64,000 bases of DNA from Tritrichomonas musculus (GCA_039105265.1 JAPFFF010000001.1:8742001-8806000); one strand, 5' to 3'; positions 1 to 9,493 are shown, numbered from the stretch's first letter. Program-made: numbers and translations. The notes: generated by a model not told the origin, from the sequence alone.

Positions 1-190
1 AATACGACCAATATTTTTTTGGAGTACTATGAAGTAATTTAATGATATCGTCTCTTGTTATTTCAAATTTGACCAAATTTGCAAGATATGCTAAGCAAAT
101 ACCTGTGGCGTATGGTGAGATTAACTGTTCGTCTTTATATACACTTTTAAATAAGCTGATTTCGAATGATAAAAATTCTTTTTGAGCCAT
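1..190 (-). CDS. N-terminal part of an unidentified protein, cut by window edge
   Basis: An open frame begins with ATG at 190 (minus strand) and stays open for 63 codons to the window edge. It starts MAQKEFLSFEISLFK and contains ISPYATGICLAYLANLVK. The LFK...ISPYA...LAYL pattern faintly recalls the first helices of serpins. The EITRDDIIKLL part faintly recalls the N-terminal helices of ribosomal P1/P2 proteins. Neither match is strong and no function is assigned. The start is chosen because it is the first ATG after an AT-rich stretch with no longer upstream frame. Confidence 0.5.
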   Translation of the reverse strand, partial: MAQKEFLSFEISLFKSVYKDEQLISPYATGICLAYLANLVKFEITRDDIIKLLHSTPKKYWSY

Positions 191-1085
191 TAATTCCACA
201 ATTGGTGAGAAATAAAAATTATGATTTTATTAGAATTATATAATATTGAAAATTCAGAAAAGATTATTTTTTAATTTATTCAATTTTTTTTTACTTTGAG
301 AGTATTATCGTTGCATGATTGAATATTTAAACCAAAATAAAAAATTTTAAATTTAAAAATTTGATATGTGTATCACAATTTATAAAAAGAATGAAAATAT
401 TGATTAATTAGCAAAAATTTATCAAAGATTAATTCTAAACGAAAAAGAGGTGCGAGAGCTAAAATAACGTGTTTTTAAAATTTAATTTATATTTATCTCC
501 ATAAATAAAAAATATATATCAAAAACAATTTCAAAATTATTTTACATATAAGTATTATTTTAAAAATATAATCATTCATCATCATAAAATATTAAAAACA
601 AAAGTTTTTTACTTCATCAATAATCATAAAAAAATCAATTTAACAAAAGCATGATTTATGAATCAATTTATTAATCGTAGAAATAATTATAACAATAAAA
701 GGTTAATAGTCTTTACTTATAAATTTAATAAACAAGTTATTGTGCAGAGCAGAAAATGAAAAGAAATGCTATTAAAATGGAAAATATCGTCATACATCAA
801 TGATATAACAGTTTTAACATATATTCATTTATATTTTATACATATATAAAATATTAGGTTAAAATTTGACGCATAAATTTTTGGCGAAGAACAAAATGAG
901 ATAATTCTAAGGTTACCAAAATAATATGACCAAAAATAAATTGAATTTTTATTTTATTTTGAATTAACTTATTCTCAATTTTTTAAAACATTCATATTTT
1001 ATTATTGTTAATAATTAATAGCAAAAGTTTGTCATTGTGTTTATTATCAATGTTGTAATCATAAATTATGACAAATATAAAAATT
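191..1085. other. AT-rich intergenic region, no gene seen
   Basis: This stretch of about 900 bp is very A+T rich, with many short homopolymers and stops in every frame. I see no RNA gene, no long repeat and no relict of a coding sequence. It holds the upstream region of the edge gene and the downstream region of the acyl-CoA synthetase. Confidence 0.6.
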
Positions 1086-3062
1086 TTATTTGGTCTCCAA
1101 AGAATGATATAGATCTTGGATTTCCTTCTTGAATTTCTCTGAAAGTTTCTTTCTCTTGAGTTTAAATGTAGGGGTGAGTAATTCATTTTCTGTTGTCCAT
1201 TCAACTGGATCGCAATGGACTGCTTTAACGAATTGATAACCAAACAATTTGTGCTTTTTAGCAACTTCTGTAAGTTGAGCAAGAATTTCTTCTTCAAGTT
1301 TCTTTGATTTACATGCTTCGGCGAAATCGGCGTCTGAAATTCTTCCTTGAACTCCAAGGAATTTTGCTGTAGCGCCTTTATTTGGAATAACTATTGCAAC
1401 AAGGCAAGTTCTTGTGCTATCACCATAAACAAAGATTTGGTTGACAAGTTCGGCTTCCTCAAAAACTTGAGTAACGAGTTCAGCTGCAACATATTCTCCT
1501 TGGCTAAGCTTGAAAATTGATCTAAGCCTATCGACAACGCACATATATCCATCTTTGTCCCATTTTCCAACATCTCCTGTTCGGATTGCTGTATGTGTGT
1601 CATCAGTAAATAGCTCTGAAGTTGCTGCTGGGTCATTTAGGTAACCACTTGCAACACATTGGCCTTTCACAATAATTTCGCCGCATTCTGGGTCATTGTA
1701 ATCTGCTATTGGTTCAAGATGAATCTCGACATTAATTAGTGGGCCACCAACTGTTCCAGGTTTAACATAACGAATATCAGTTGGGGATATGATGTTGCCT
1801 GATCCAGCTTCTGTTAAGCCATATCCTGACCTAATTGGAAGACCCATTGCAACTTGGAGAACTTCATGAATGTTTGGATCCATTGCAGCTCCACCAACAA
1901 TAACCTGTTTGACTTCACCGCCCATTAGGCTTGGTATTTTTGAAAAAATAGATGCAATTGGACCTTCTGGCAATCCTGAGCGAATGCAAAAACGTCGAAC
2001 ATACCAAGCACCCCAGAAAAGCCATTTTGTTATAAATGATCCTTTCTTAAGTTTGTCATTAATTCCTTCATAAAATCGGTTCATAACACGTGGAACAGCG
2101 GCCAAAAAAGTTGGTTTTAATGCAGCCATATCTGATGAGAGGTTATAAACGCCGCCAGAAATAAATCCAATTTGGCCACCTGCAATCATTGAAATTGATA
2201 TTGCAGACCTTTCAAAAATATGAGCTAATGGTAAGTACGAAAGATGGCGTGCATGGTCACCAAGTGGTATTTCATGAGTAGCGCCATATGCTGTGGATAT
2301 TTGTGCGCGGTGAGAAATAATTACGCCTTTTGGAAGGCCAGTAGTACCTGAAGAATAACAAATAAGATGAGTATCTTCTGGATCAATTGAAGGAAATTCA
2401 ACTTGATTTTGTTTTCCTTTTTCGCAAACTTCTTCGAAAGTAGTAATTTTAATCTGGTACTTATTAAGCTTTTCTTCTGCGTAAGAAAACGAATCTTTTC
2501 CTGTAAGCACGAGAGTTCTAACGCTAAGTTTATCATCATGATTTGTATCAAGGTCAAGAACAATTAAATCAACAAGTCGCTTAACATTCTTATTTGAAAC
2601 AAGAACTGATTCCATTTTTGAATGCCTCATAATATAAATAAGAGAATCATTTCCAAGAGAATCGTATAATGATGCTATGGCAAATCCATAAAGAGATGAT
2701 GCATCAATTGTATGAACCCATTCGTATGAATTTTCAGCATATATACCAAAAATATTCCCTCTTTGAATTCCATCATGCCAAAGTCCGCTTCCAAAGTTAC
2801 GTGCAATCTGAAAACCTTCTTCGTATGTTATCCATTTGAAGTCTGGGCCATATTTCTTATCACCAAGATATGGACGAGCTCCAAGATATAGTTTTGAAGA
2901 ATGAAGTTTGAAATATTTCAAAGCAAATTGTTGCATTGTTTGAACATCAGGAGGATTAGTAAAAATTTGCTTTAGACAAGAAGGATGGCGTCTAACAGCA
3001 AAAGGTGTATCTGGCTCACCTTCTGCAAGAATAGAAACGACAGTACTTTGTTGAGATCCCAT
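1086..3062 (-). CDS. Long-chain fatty acid-CoA ligase (acyl-CoA synthetase)
   Basis: The 658-aa protein belongs to the ANL adenylate-forming superfamily. It activates long-chain fatty acids with ATP to an acyl-adenylate and transfers the acyl group to CoA. The AMP-binding signature YSSGTTGLPKG lies near residues 235-246. GYGLTEAGSG lies near 411. The RTGDVGKW...DGY...DRLRS hinge block is near 490-515, followed by KLSQGEYVAAE. The length fits eukaryotic ACSL enzymes. The start MGSQQST fits an N-myristoylation signal (Gly2, Ser6), which would place the enzyme on a membrane surface; this is inference. The stop codon overlaps a TAAA tetranucleotide, as is common for trichomonad polyadenylation signals. 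No internal break is seen. Confidence 0.93.
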   Translation of the reverse strand: MGSQQSTVVSILAEGEPDTPFAVRRHPSCLKQIFTNPPDVQTMQQFALKYFKLHSSKLYLGARPYLGDKKYGPDFKWITYEEGFQIARNFGSGLWHDGIQRGNIFGIYAENSYEWVHTIDASSLYGFAIASLYDSLGNDSLIYIMRHSKMESVLVSNKNVKRLVDLIVLDLDTNHDDKLSVRTLVLTGKDSFSYAEEKLNKYQIKITTFEEVCEKGKQNQVEFPSIDPEDTHLICYSSGTTGLPKGVIISHRAQISTAYGATHEIPLGDHARHLSYLPLAHIFERSAISISMIAGGQIGFISGGVYNLSSDMAALKPTFLAAVPRVMNRFYEGINDKLKKGSFITKWLFWGAWYVRRFCIRSGLPEGPIASIFSKIPSLMGGEVKQVIVGGAAMDPNIHEVLQVAMGLPIRSGYGLTEAGSGNIISPTDIRYVKPGTVGGPLINVEIHLEPIADYNDPECGEIIVKGQCVASGYLNDPAATSELFTDDTHTAIRTGDVGKWDKDGYMCVVDRLRSIFKLSQGEYVAAELVTQVFEEAELVNQIFVYGDSTRTCLVAIVIPNKGATAKFLGVQGRISDADFAEACKSKKLEEEILAQLTEVAKKHKLFGYQFVKAVHCDPVEWTTENELLTPTFKLKRKKLSEKFKKEIQDLYHSLETK

Positions 3063-3071
3063 TATAAAATT

Positions 3072-3077
3072 TAATGA
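3072..3077 (-). promoter_or_regulatory. Initiator-like TCATTA upstream of acyl-CoA synthetase
   Basis: On the minus strand TCATTA lies 9 nt before the ATG at 3062. It matches the trichomonad initiator consensus TCA(C/T)T(A/T), which normally sits within about 20 nt of the start codon. The motif is short and the region is AT rich, so this rests on position as much as on sequence. Confidence 0.5.
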
Positions 3078-4385
3078 TTTAACCTAATCTCTCAATTATT
3101 TGATTATTCAGTATTTTTGAAACTTTTTTAAAAATCATAACTTTTTTGAATAAAAATATAAAGTATTTAAAAAGTCTTGCTGATGAAAATTTATTCAATA
3201 TTTTTATTTAAACCTTGTTTTTTTATTCACACCTTCCATTAAATTAAAATTGCATTATATTGATAACCACCCATTTTAATTTATTTTAAAATTATATATA
3301 ATATACTACATTATAAACTATTTTAATTATGAATATATTCTTTTTAAAACCTATTTATTAATGAAGAAAATATAGTTTATTTTTAATAGGAGGTGCAAAT
3401 AAAAAAACAAGGTTTATATGAAAATATTAAATTTTCAATTACTTAATTTAAATTTTCAATTACTTAATTTAAATTTTCAATTACTTAATTTAAATTTTCA
3501 ATTACTTAATTTAAATAAAATATTAACGGTTTATCTTTCCTGCTTTTTTGGCTCAGACAAGCTGAGTCTAATGCAAATTCATCATTTATTTAAATATTTA
3601 AAAAAATATTTTTGAATTATATTCAAAAGAAGAGGAGGGTCAACTAATTGAATGGCCAATTTTTTCACATTGTTTGCTTTTTTTTGCGTTATGTAATAAA
3701 TAAATTCATAATTTTATTTTATATATAAATAATATAATAATAATTATATATGAATATTACTTTTATGATTTGATTAAGGACAATCTATATAAAAAGGAGA
3801 TTCTTAATTTCAAGTAATTCAAGATAGATCAAATGATGATTTAAAATTATCTACTAATATAATTAGAATAAACCAATTGAAATTCAATATTTTTACAAAA
3901 TGGCTGAGATATAATCGGTTTTTTTAAATAATTACTGATGCAATTAAATCAAATATTGTCCCAAATTCAACACACCAAATCATTCGAAAACAACATATTA
4001 GATATATACTCGTATGATAAATCTATTTATTCACACAAATTTCAAATCCTAACTACCAATTTTATATTAGAGTCATGATAAATTACACTCGATTATTAGT
4101 TTATTGCATTCATGCTAGCAAATATATAGATTGATTTAAAATATAGTATATATAATTATTTTTTAAATCTATATAAATGATTAAATGTGCAAGAATATTT
4201 AAAATATATTAATATCCCATCAAGAAAAATTTGTAAAAATATAAACATTATATTGAAAAGAAAAAATTGAGAGAAAAAAATATTTGAATAGTCATTCAAA
4301 TCAGATTTATTTCGAATAAACATTTTTATCTCAATAATATAAATAAATATTAGATATATTTTAGATAGAACAACTATTATATGAT
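3078..4385. other. AT-rich intergenic region with one minisatellite
   Basis: Apart from the 21-bp tandem repeat at 3429-3512 I see no gene in this 1.3 kb. Open frames here are short and made of low-complexity codons. The right end leads into a decayed Polinton gene at 4386. Confidence 0.6.
3429..3512 (+). repeat. 21-bp tandem repeat, 4 copies
   Basis: Four perfect head-to-tail copies of a 21-bp unit (aaattttcaattacttaattt). Because 21 is a multiple of three, one frame reads as a repeated seven-residue peptide, but nothing else suggests that this frame is coding. It looks like a recent replication-slippage expansion in intergenic DNA. Confidence 0.9.
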
Positions 4386-5460
4386 ATGGCGTTTTATCGT
4401 GAAAGAATGGCAGCAATTCAACCAACGAAAAAGACAAAACAAAATAAATATGGTAACTTTGGCATGGATGACGTAATTAATATTGTCTCTATATTAAATC
4501 AAGATGTTAATCGTCATGGTCGAGATATAGATGGTGATGGAACACCTGAAGTCGTCGTACAAACAAAAGAAGGTAAAAAGCCTGTAATAGTTAATGGATT
4601 TACAATCGTTCCGTCATTATTCCCATATCGCAATGCTTATTATAAAGCTTACCCATCCGCGGACCAACGTAAAGAAGCTCATAAACAAGGTATAGACTTA
4701 AGAGGATTTGTTAATAATATATATCATCCTGATTTTGATGAAACAGGTCGTGTAGTCACCTATTAATGCAGGTGAAGGTTGGCAAGACTTTGAAACAAGA
4801 TTGAAAGCTGCTGGTATCGATGAAAAGCACTTAATCAAACCAAAGAAACGTTCAACTTATCAGGCATTTGTTGGTAAGTGTATCTCTCCAATTTATCAAG
4901 GTATCAAATACCTCAAAGGTGTAAAATTACCATTCACACTTACACAAATGGCAACGGTTATATAGAATCAATTCGCATTAATTCCTGCAATAATTTATGG
5001 TGAAAATGTCATGAATGTTAATGAGGATCAATGGAAGAATTTAAGAGGAAAGAAAGCAGTTAAAGAAGCTATTGAGTTCATAGTTCACCATTATTTAATT
5101 AATCCTGTTAAAATTCGTATGGCAAAAAAAAACATACATTCCTCCTATTAATTCAAGGTAGACATAAAAAGATACATATATGAGCTATGTTAAGTATAAG
5201 TATAATCAATCAATGAAGAAACTTGGTGGTATAATAACTCGTATGGCAAAACTTGTTCAAGAAAAAAATCAAAAAAATTTTGAATTTGTTTTTCAGATTC
5301 AAAAAGAGCATTAAGAAGTATATGGTTCATTTATATTAATATTGGATATCCAATATTGCAGAAAGCAATTCTTACAAAATCAAAAAACAAATGTTTTGAT
5401 ATAAAATCAAAACTCTTTTAGATAAATTATAAAAAGGAGAAAGATTTTCTTTATCTTATG
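4386..5460 (+). pseudogene. Relict of an older Polinton gene (DxDGD/NGY virion-protein family)
   Basis: The first part reads as a protein with DIDGDGTPEVVV followed by a glycine-lysine turn, VNGFTI and PYRNAYYKAYPSADQRKEA. The same layout (DLNGDKIDDIVLVD, then NGYKLVFASPYKKVWK, then an RK-rich helix) occurs in the large proteins at 19060-21624 and 39014-41308. This is therefore a diverged relative of that Polinton gene, from an older element. It is broken, with roughly three or more breaks, and no other Polinton gene or inverted repeat is recognised beside it. The right limit is approximate. Confidence 0.6.
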
Positions 5461-5883
5461 ATGCAGAATATCAAAATAATTTTATTAAAAATATCAAAAT
5501 AGTACTGTTCATATTAGGTAAAATGTTCATTTTAAAGGAAAATCTGATAAAAAGACGTTAACAAAAAAAAAAAAAAAAACTTTTTTGCTTTTTTTTGAAA
5601 GATATATTAAATATTTTATTATTTTTGCTTTTGGAAAATGTTTTTTGATTTATTTCAAATATGTCTGATTGAAAAAAATCAAATATTTTGAATCTCAAAG
5701 AAAATTTATCTGATGATGATGGAAAAAAAATGTTCAAAAAAATGAACAAAAACTATATAAAATTGTTTATTATGAGTTGTTTTATTTATTTTATTGGGCC
5801 TTTTTTATTCAATTTATAACGAAAGCCAGAAACATTGAAATACGTTAAATTTAACGTCAAAAAAATTGATCTCATTTTTTTTG
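5461..5883. other. Non-coding spacer with poly-A run and a perfect palindrome
   Basis: AT-rich DNA with a poly-A run near 5563-5579 followed by poly-T. A perfect 16-bp palindrome ACGTTAAATTTAACGT lies at 5842-5857, about 26 bp before the transposase start. It could be a terminal or regulatory element of that transposon, but I found no matching copy on the right side. Confidence 0.45.
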
Positions 5884-6505
5884 ATGAATAACTCCACCAG
5901 CATCCAATTTCTGCTGTTGAAATTCAAGGAAGAAGATGTCCAAAAAATAAGAAGGATAATGCTCACCGCAGAATATCGATTTGCAACGCCCTATCAAAAA
6001 GTTTGCATCCTAAATAACGAACAAAATTGTGTTTCGCTTCAACTCGCCTGCGCTGCTGTGGGAATGAGTACTCGAACTTATTATAAAATTAAGAACACAC
6101 CTCCTACATTTATAAAACCTATGAATAATGAACCTCTTCATCAACTATTGACAGTTATAGAAGAATTTCATATAATTGATGAAATTGGAAAAGCTCAATT
6201 GGAATCGAACTGCCTCAGTGGTACAGACGTCAGAAACCTTGCCCAAAATTTTTATTTGGCCAGAACAGGCCATGAAAAGACATTTACAAGGGGATGGTTC
6301 CACCTTTTCTTGGAAAGGCATAAAGATGAAATTGGCAAAAAAAAAAGTACTTCTGTAGACGATGATCGTGGTTCAATTTCAATAAACGAGGTAAATGCAT
6401 ACATTAAAGCTCACCTCGAGGCACTACCATTGATTACCGATCTTCGTTTATTCTTGAATATGGACGAATGCGGATTTGGACGCCGTCCAGAGTTCAAAAA
6501 GCGTC
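5884..6505 (+). pseudogene. 5' part of a pogo-like (Tc1/mariner superfamily) DDE transposase
   Basis: About 207 residues remain. An N-terminal helix-turn-helix region (VSLQLACAAVGMSTRTYYKI) is followed by a CENP-B/pogo-like DNA-binding block (FTRGWFHLFLERH). The first part of the catalytic core comes next, with LFLNMDECGFGRRPE, where the Asp of MDE is the first catalytic residue. The frame is cut by the tip of the outer Polinton at 6506. The rest of the core appears in the same orientation at 47694-48033. The start is the ATG at 5884. This was a plain DNA transposon before the Polinton landed in it. Confidence 0.75.
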
Positions 6506-6567
6506 AGAGAGTAAGGGGGACCGTCTGGGAGGTCAGATAAATTTTAAAGTTAACGGTCACCACTTTT

Positions 6568-6622
6568 GATCTTCATCTTTGAATCTTCATCTTTGAATCT
6601 TCATCTTTGAATTTACATCTTT
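6568..6622 (+). repeat. 14-bp subterminal tandem repeats in the TIR
   Basis: Four consecutive units of the form gaatcttcatcttt (first and last slightly altered) lie about 60 bp inside the left tip. The mirror set is in the right TIR near 47577-47631. The inner Polinton carries only one unit at the equivalent place (13601-13614). Such subterminal repeats are plausible integrase or terminal-protein binding sites; this role is inference. Confidence 0.8.
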
Positions 6623-6758
6623 GAACTTGTTTAGTAGTATATATCAGTCGGTTTCCGTCGGGGCTAAAGCCCACCGTCAACACGACTAATGAATAAAAAT
6701 AACAACAACGAAAAATCGAACTTTCAAAAATTTTTTATTTTTTTATCAGCAATTTATA

Positions 6759-6965
6759 ATGTCAAACCAAGCCGAAACATTAAGCATCCTCATTAATAGA
6801 ATCAACAAAAAGCTAAAAGGATGGAGACCCGCTTTAAAATACCTCTACGATAATGATGATATCATAGATGAAGTACTAAAAGAGATAAATCACTTTATTG
6901 AACAACTAAAGAAATTCAACGGTCCTGCTGAATTAATTGCTGAACTTGAAGAACTCATTTATTAG
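6759..6965 (+). CDS. Small unknown protein encoded within the TIR (68 aa), left copy
   Basis: The protein (MSNQAETLSILINR...) is predicted helical, with two charged helices (INHFIEQLKKF, ELIAELEELIY). It matches no family I recognise. The gene lies wholly inside the inverted repeat, so an identical copy exists at 47234-47440. The inner Polinton lacks it. A TTTATTTTTTT stretch precedes the ATG, as for most genes of these elements. Confidence 0.7.
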   Translation: MSNQAETLSILINRINKKLKGWRPALKYLYDNDDIIDEVLKEINHFIEQLKKFNGPAELIAELEELIY

Positions 6966-7040
6966 ACAATTCATTTAATTCTTTCTCAAGTTGATGAACT
7001 TTATTTTTTGTTTTTTGTTTTTTAATTTCATGATAAAGAT

Positions 7041-7496
7041 ATGTCAACACCAAAAGTTTATGATTACATTAATTCACTTATTGAAATGTTAGATGAATCA
7101 GAGAAGTTCAAACAATGTGATTTCTCAATATTGTGTGATAGATACCCGATACCTTGCGGAAAGGCTACATATAAAGCTAAAGTGATATACATATCATTGA
7201 AGAACAAAGATAATGCATTTAAACGATTATATTATGATAAGATTGTTGAACTCGGTCTTGAATACATAACACTTACATCAAATGTTAGAAGAAGGATATC
7301 AACAACATCTATTGAGTTCTTCGTTGAAGGTTCAAATGAAGAACAATCATTTAAAGAATACAAGTATTATAATTACAGCATAAGGAAAGTTAATGATAAG
7401 AAAACAAAGGAACTCATCGAACAGATGAGACAAAAATATAATATCAATACACCTCAACTATTTGTAGGTGTTCAACAACAAATTGTATTAGAATAA
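7041..7496 (+). CDS. Polinton protein of unknown function (151 aa), outer copy
   Basis: The protein (MSTPKVYDYINSLIEML...) is conserved with the 152-aa protein at 33182-33640 of the inner element, with scattered substitutions only. It has a mixed alpha/beta look and no recognised motif. It ends 2 bp before the stop of the packaging ATPase gene, in convergent orientation. It is the first gene inside the TIR in both elements, with an ATG immediately after the AT-rich leader. Confidence 0.75.
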   Translation: MSTPKVYDYINSLIEMLDESEKFKQCDFSILCDRYPIPCGKATYKAKVIYISLKNKDNAFKRLYYDKIVELGLEYITLTSNVRRRISTTSIEFFVEGSNEEQSFKEYKYYNYSIRKVNDKKTKELIEQMRQKYNINTPQLFVGVQQQIVLE

Positions 7497-7498
7497 AG

Positions 7499-8413
7499 TT
7501 AATGAATTTCAATTGTATTTGTTCTCGTATTGACTAACACGAATTGATGACCTGATAAGTCTTTATATTTTTGCCATAAATGTTCAAACTCAATTGGCAT
7601 TGGAACTTGATGATATACATAACTTAGCTTTTGCCTTGAATAACCACTGAAGATAAAGAATGATGTCGCGTTATGTTTATATTCAGTTTTGATTGCTTTG
7701 AAGAACTGAATATTAATATATACGATTGAATGTTTATGTCTGAGTTGTGAAACATAATTTGTAAAGTAATCAGTCTTTAAAATTAATGAACGGCTCGCAT
7801 CTTCACAAAGAATGATGGTGTTTAATGGTTCATTTGGTTGACCTAGCTTATCGATATGAAGAAACTCAAACATATCGTTTAAGGTCTTTTCATTAATTAC
7901 TATTTTTGGAGTCGAACTATATTTATCATATAGCTCTTTATATAAATCAAGTTGTTTAAGATATTCTTCAGCGTTTGAATCACTAATGACTTTGATTGGT
8001 AGTTGTATCAATTCACGTTGAGCAATAAATGTTGCATCATTGATTGTACCACTCTTAGATATATAAACAATTAAATGAAAGTCGGAGTTCTTTAATCTTG
8101 ACATTTGAATGATATCTCTTAAAACGACATGGCTCTTTCCTCTTCCTTGATTTCCGACAAGTATGTTCAATGAATTGTAATATGAATAAATACCGTTTGC
8201 GATTGGTCTGATTGATTCATTCTTTATTTTTGATTCATTGCGTTGATATGCTTTGATCATCTCATCATCAATATTAAATGTCTTTTCATTAACTGTTGGT
8301 CTGAATGATTCATATTCAAATGCAAAGCTCATTTGGTCATCATCATAATCAGAGCTATTAGAAAATAAAACCTCTTTATAATTAAACTGTGTGGGTTTCA
8401 TGAAACGTTTCAT
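7499..8413 (-). CDS. Polinton genome-packaging ATPase (FtsK/HerA type), outer copy
   Basis: The 304-aa protein shows a Walker A motif GNQGRGKSH near residue 85 and a Walker B strand NTIILCED near 196. This layout is that of the A32-like packaging ATPases of Polintons and nucleocytoplasmic DNA viruses, which pump DNA into capsids using ATP. Compared with the inner copy (32249-33193) the first 80 residues are almost identical, but the segment after Walker A and the C-terminus differ much more. This suggests block-wise exchange between element lineages. It is convergent with the 151-aa gene. Confidence 0.85.
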   Translation of the reverse strand: MKRFMKPTQFNYKEVLFSNSSDYDDDQMSFAFEYESFRPTVNEKTFNIDDEMIKAYQRNESKIKNESIRPIANGIYSYYNSLNILVGNQGRGKSHVVLRDIIQMSRLKNSDFHLIVYISKSGTINDATFIAQRELIQLPIKVISDSNAEEYLKQLDLYKELYDKYSSTPKIVINEKTLNDMFEFLHIDKLGQPNEPLNTIILCEDASRSLILKTDYFTNYVSQLRHKHSIVYINIQFFKAIKTEYKHNATSFFIFSGYSRQKLSYVYHQVPMPIEFEHLWQKYKDLSGHQFVLVNTRTNTIEIH

Positions 8414-8579
8414 TTCTTTAGTTTTCGTTAAAGCTCTTCATGAATACATTTTTGTTCTTATCTCTTCACTGAGTTCTGGTTCTTTGTCAGGAATCATTAA
8501 TGATACTTCAACAATCTTCACTAAAAATAAACCTGTTAATAATGAAACAACTAATATTTCATATATCATTTATTAGTTT

Positions 8580-9155
8580 TTAAATACATGTTTTCAATGA
8601 AATGTTGTGTCTAATGAGTTCGGTATAAATGCTATTATATTTATATTTCAAGTCATTTGATTCAGTATTTTTGTACACCAATATCCTATCAATTAAAAGA
8701 TATTTGGAACGAGAAACGCAACCATTACACGCACAATCATCATTGACAATCAATTCAACTTTATCTGCTTGTGTTAGTAATTTGATGAGTTCCATTAATG
8801 TATTTGAATGACAAATCAATAAATCATTGACTTTTATCGGATTTGTTTCATAGATTGATAACAATATCTCAAGGAATTTGTTTTTGGTTTCAAGTTCTGT
8901 TATATCAGCTCCAATATCACTGATACCTCTTTCTAGTGAAACGCTGTTTGTTGGTTGCGGTGATTGATATACTCCACTCATCTGAGGTATAGTAAAATTT
9001 GTGGCTTGAGATGTTTGAGGTAATGGTTGAACTGATGGATATTCAACTGGTTGTGGTTGCTTTGGTTTGATGTTTATATTAATACTGGTTGATTGTTCCT
9101 GCTTAACTGATGCATCGTTTTCTGACGATAAAATTCTCGCTTTAGAGAGAGTCAT
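8580..9155 (-). CDS. Polinton protein of unknown function (191 aa), outer copy
   Basis: An N-terminal Pro/Gln/Ser-rich segment (PKQPQPVEYPSVQPLPQ) is followed by a helical domain and a cysteine cluster CACNGC near residue 143 that could bind a metal. It is nearly identical to the inner copy at 31507-32082. It is part of a run of minus-strand genes with the ATPase and the 81- and 116-aa genes. An AAAAATAAA motif (TTTATTTTT on the coding strand) lies 12 nt before the ATG. Function unknown. Confidence 0.75.
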   Translation of the reverse strand: MTLSKARILSSENDASVKQEQSTSININIKPKQPQPVEYPSVQPLPQTSQATNFTIPQMSGVYQSPQPTNSVSLERGISDIGADITELETKNKFLEILLSIYETNPIKVNDLLICHSNTLMELIKLLTQADKVELIVNDDCACNGCVSRSKYLLIDRILVYKNTESNDLKYKYNSIYTELIRHNISLKTCI

Positions 9156-9209
9156 GAATGTTTGAATAAAAATAAAACAATATTAATGATGAGTCATTCA
9201 ATGATTCAT

Positions 9210-9455
9210 TTACAAAGTCAACTGTTCAGCTGATTTGATACGTTCATCAATAGCTCTTAATTGTATTTTGATTGATTCAATATCATTAAATAGTTGTTTA
9301 TAAATTGACAATATGTGAATCATCTTATCAAAAGATCCGTTTAATGCATCATCTTCAGAATTCATACATTTATCAAATATCATATCCTTTACCCTTCTAA
9401 ACTGAGCGTGTAAAGATGATGTATCACAACTCAAACCTTTAATTGCACTATTCAT
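9210..9455 (-). CDS. Small helical Polinton protein (81 aa), outer copy
   Basis: The protein (MNSAIKGLSCDTSSLHAQFRR...) is predicted fully helical, ending in DIESIKIQLRAIDERIKSAEQ, which has coiled-coil character. It is nearly identical to the inner copy at 31213-31458. TTTATTTTT lies 8 nt before the ATG on the coding strand. No family recognised; a virion or scaffold role is possible but not shown. Confidence 0.75.
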   Translation of the reverse strand: MNSAIKGLSCDTSSLHAQFRRVKDMIFDKCMNSEDDALNGSFDKMIHILSIYKQLFNDIESIKIQLRAIDERIKSAEQLTL

Positions 9456-9493
9456 TTTAAACCAAAAATAAACAAATTAATTAAATGATATTT

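Larger units (their letters stand above)
6506..6999 (+). repeat. Left terminal inverted repeat of outer Polinton
   Basis: The sequence from AGAGAGTAAGGGGGACC to the middle of the spacer after the 68-aa gene is matched inverted at 47200-47693. It begins with AG, as is usual for Polintons. It contains four 14-bp subterminal repeats, a block shared with the inner element's TIR (through the motif CACCGTCAACACGACTAATG), and the complete 68-aa gene. Confidence 0.93.

Noticed and set aside
3429-3512. Possible CRISPR-like array
   Set aside because: The repeats are directly adjacent with no spacers and the organism is a eukaryote; it is a simple minisatellite.
5558-5749. Phe/Lys-rich minus-strand frame in the spacer before the transposase
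   Set aside because: It is made of poly-A/poly-T runs, with no domain and no conservation evidence.
6500-6511. Target-site duplication of the outer Polinton built from AGAGAG/CTCTCC
   Set aside because: These bases are inverted relative to each other, not direct repeats, and shifting the tip by 2 or 4 bp gives no match.
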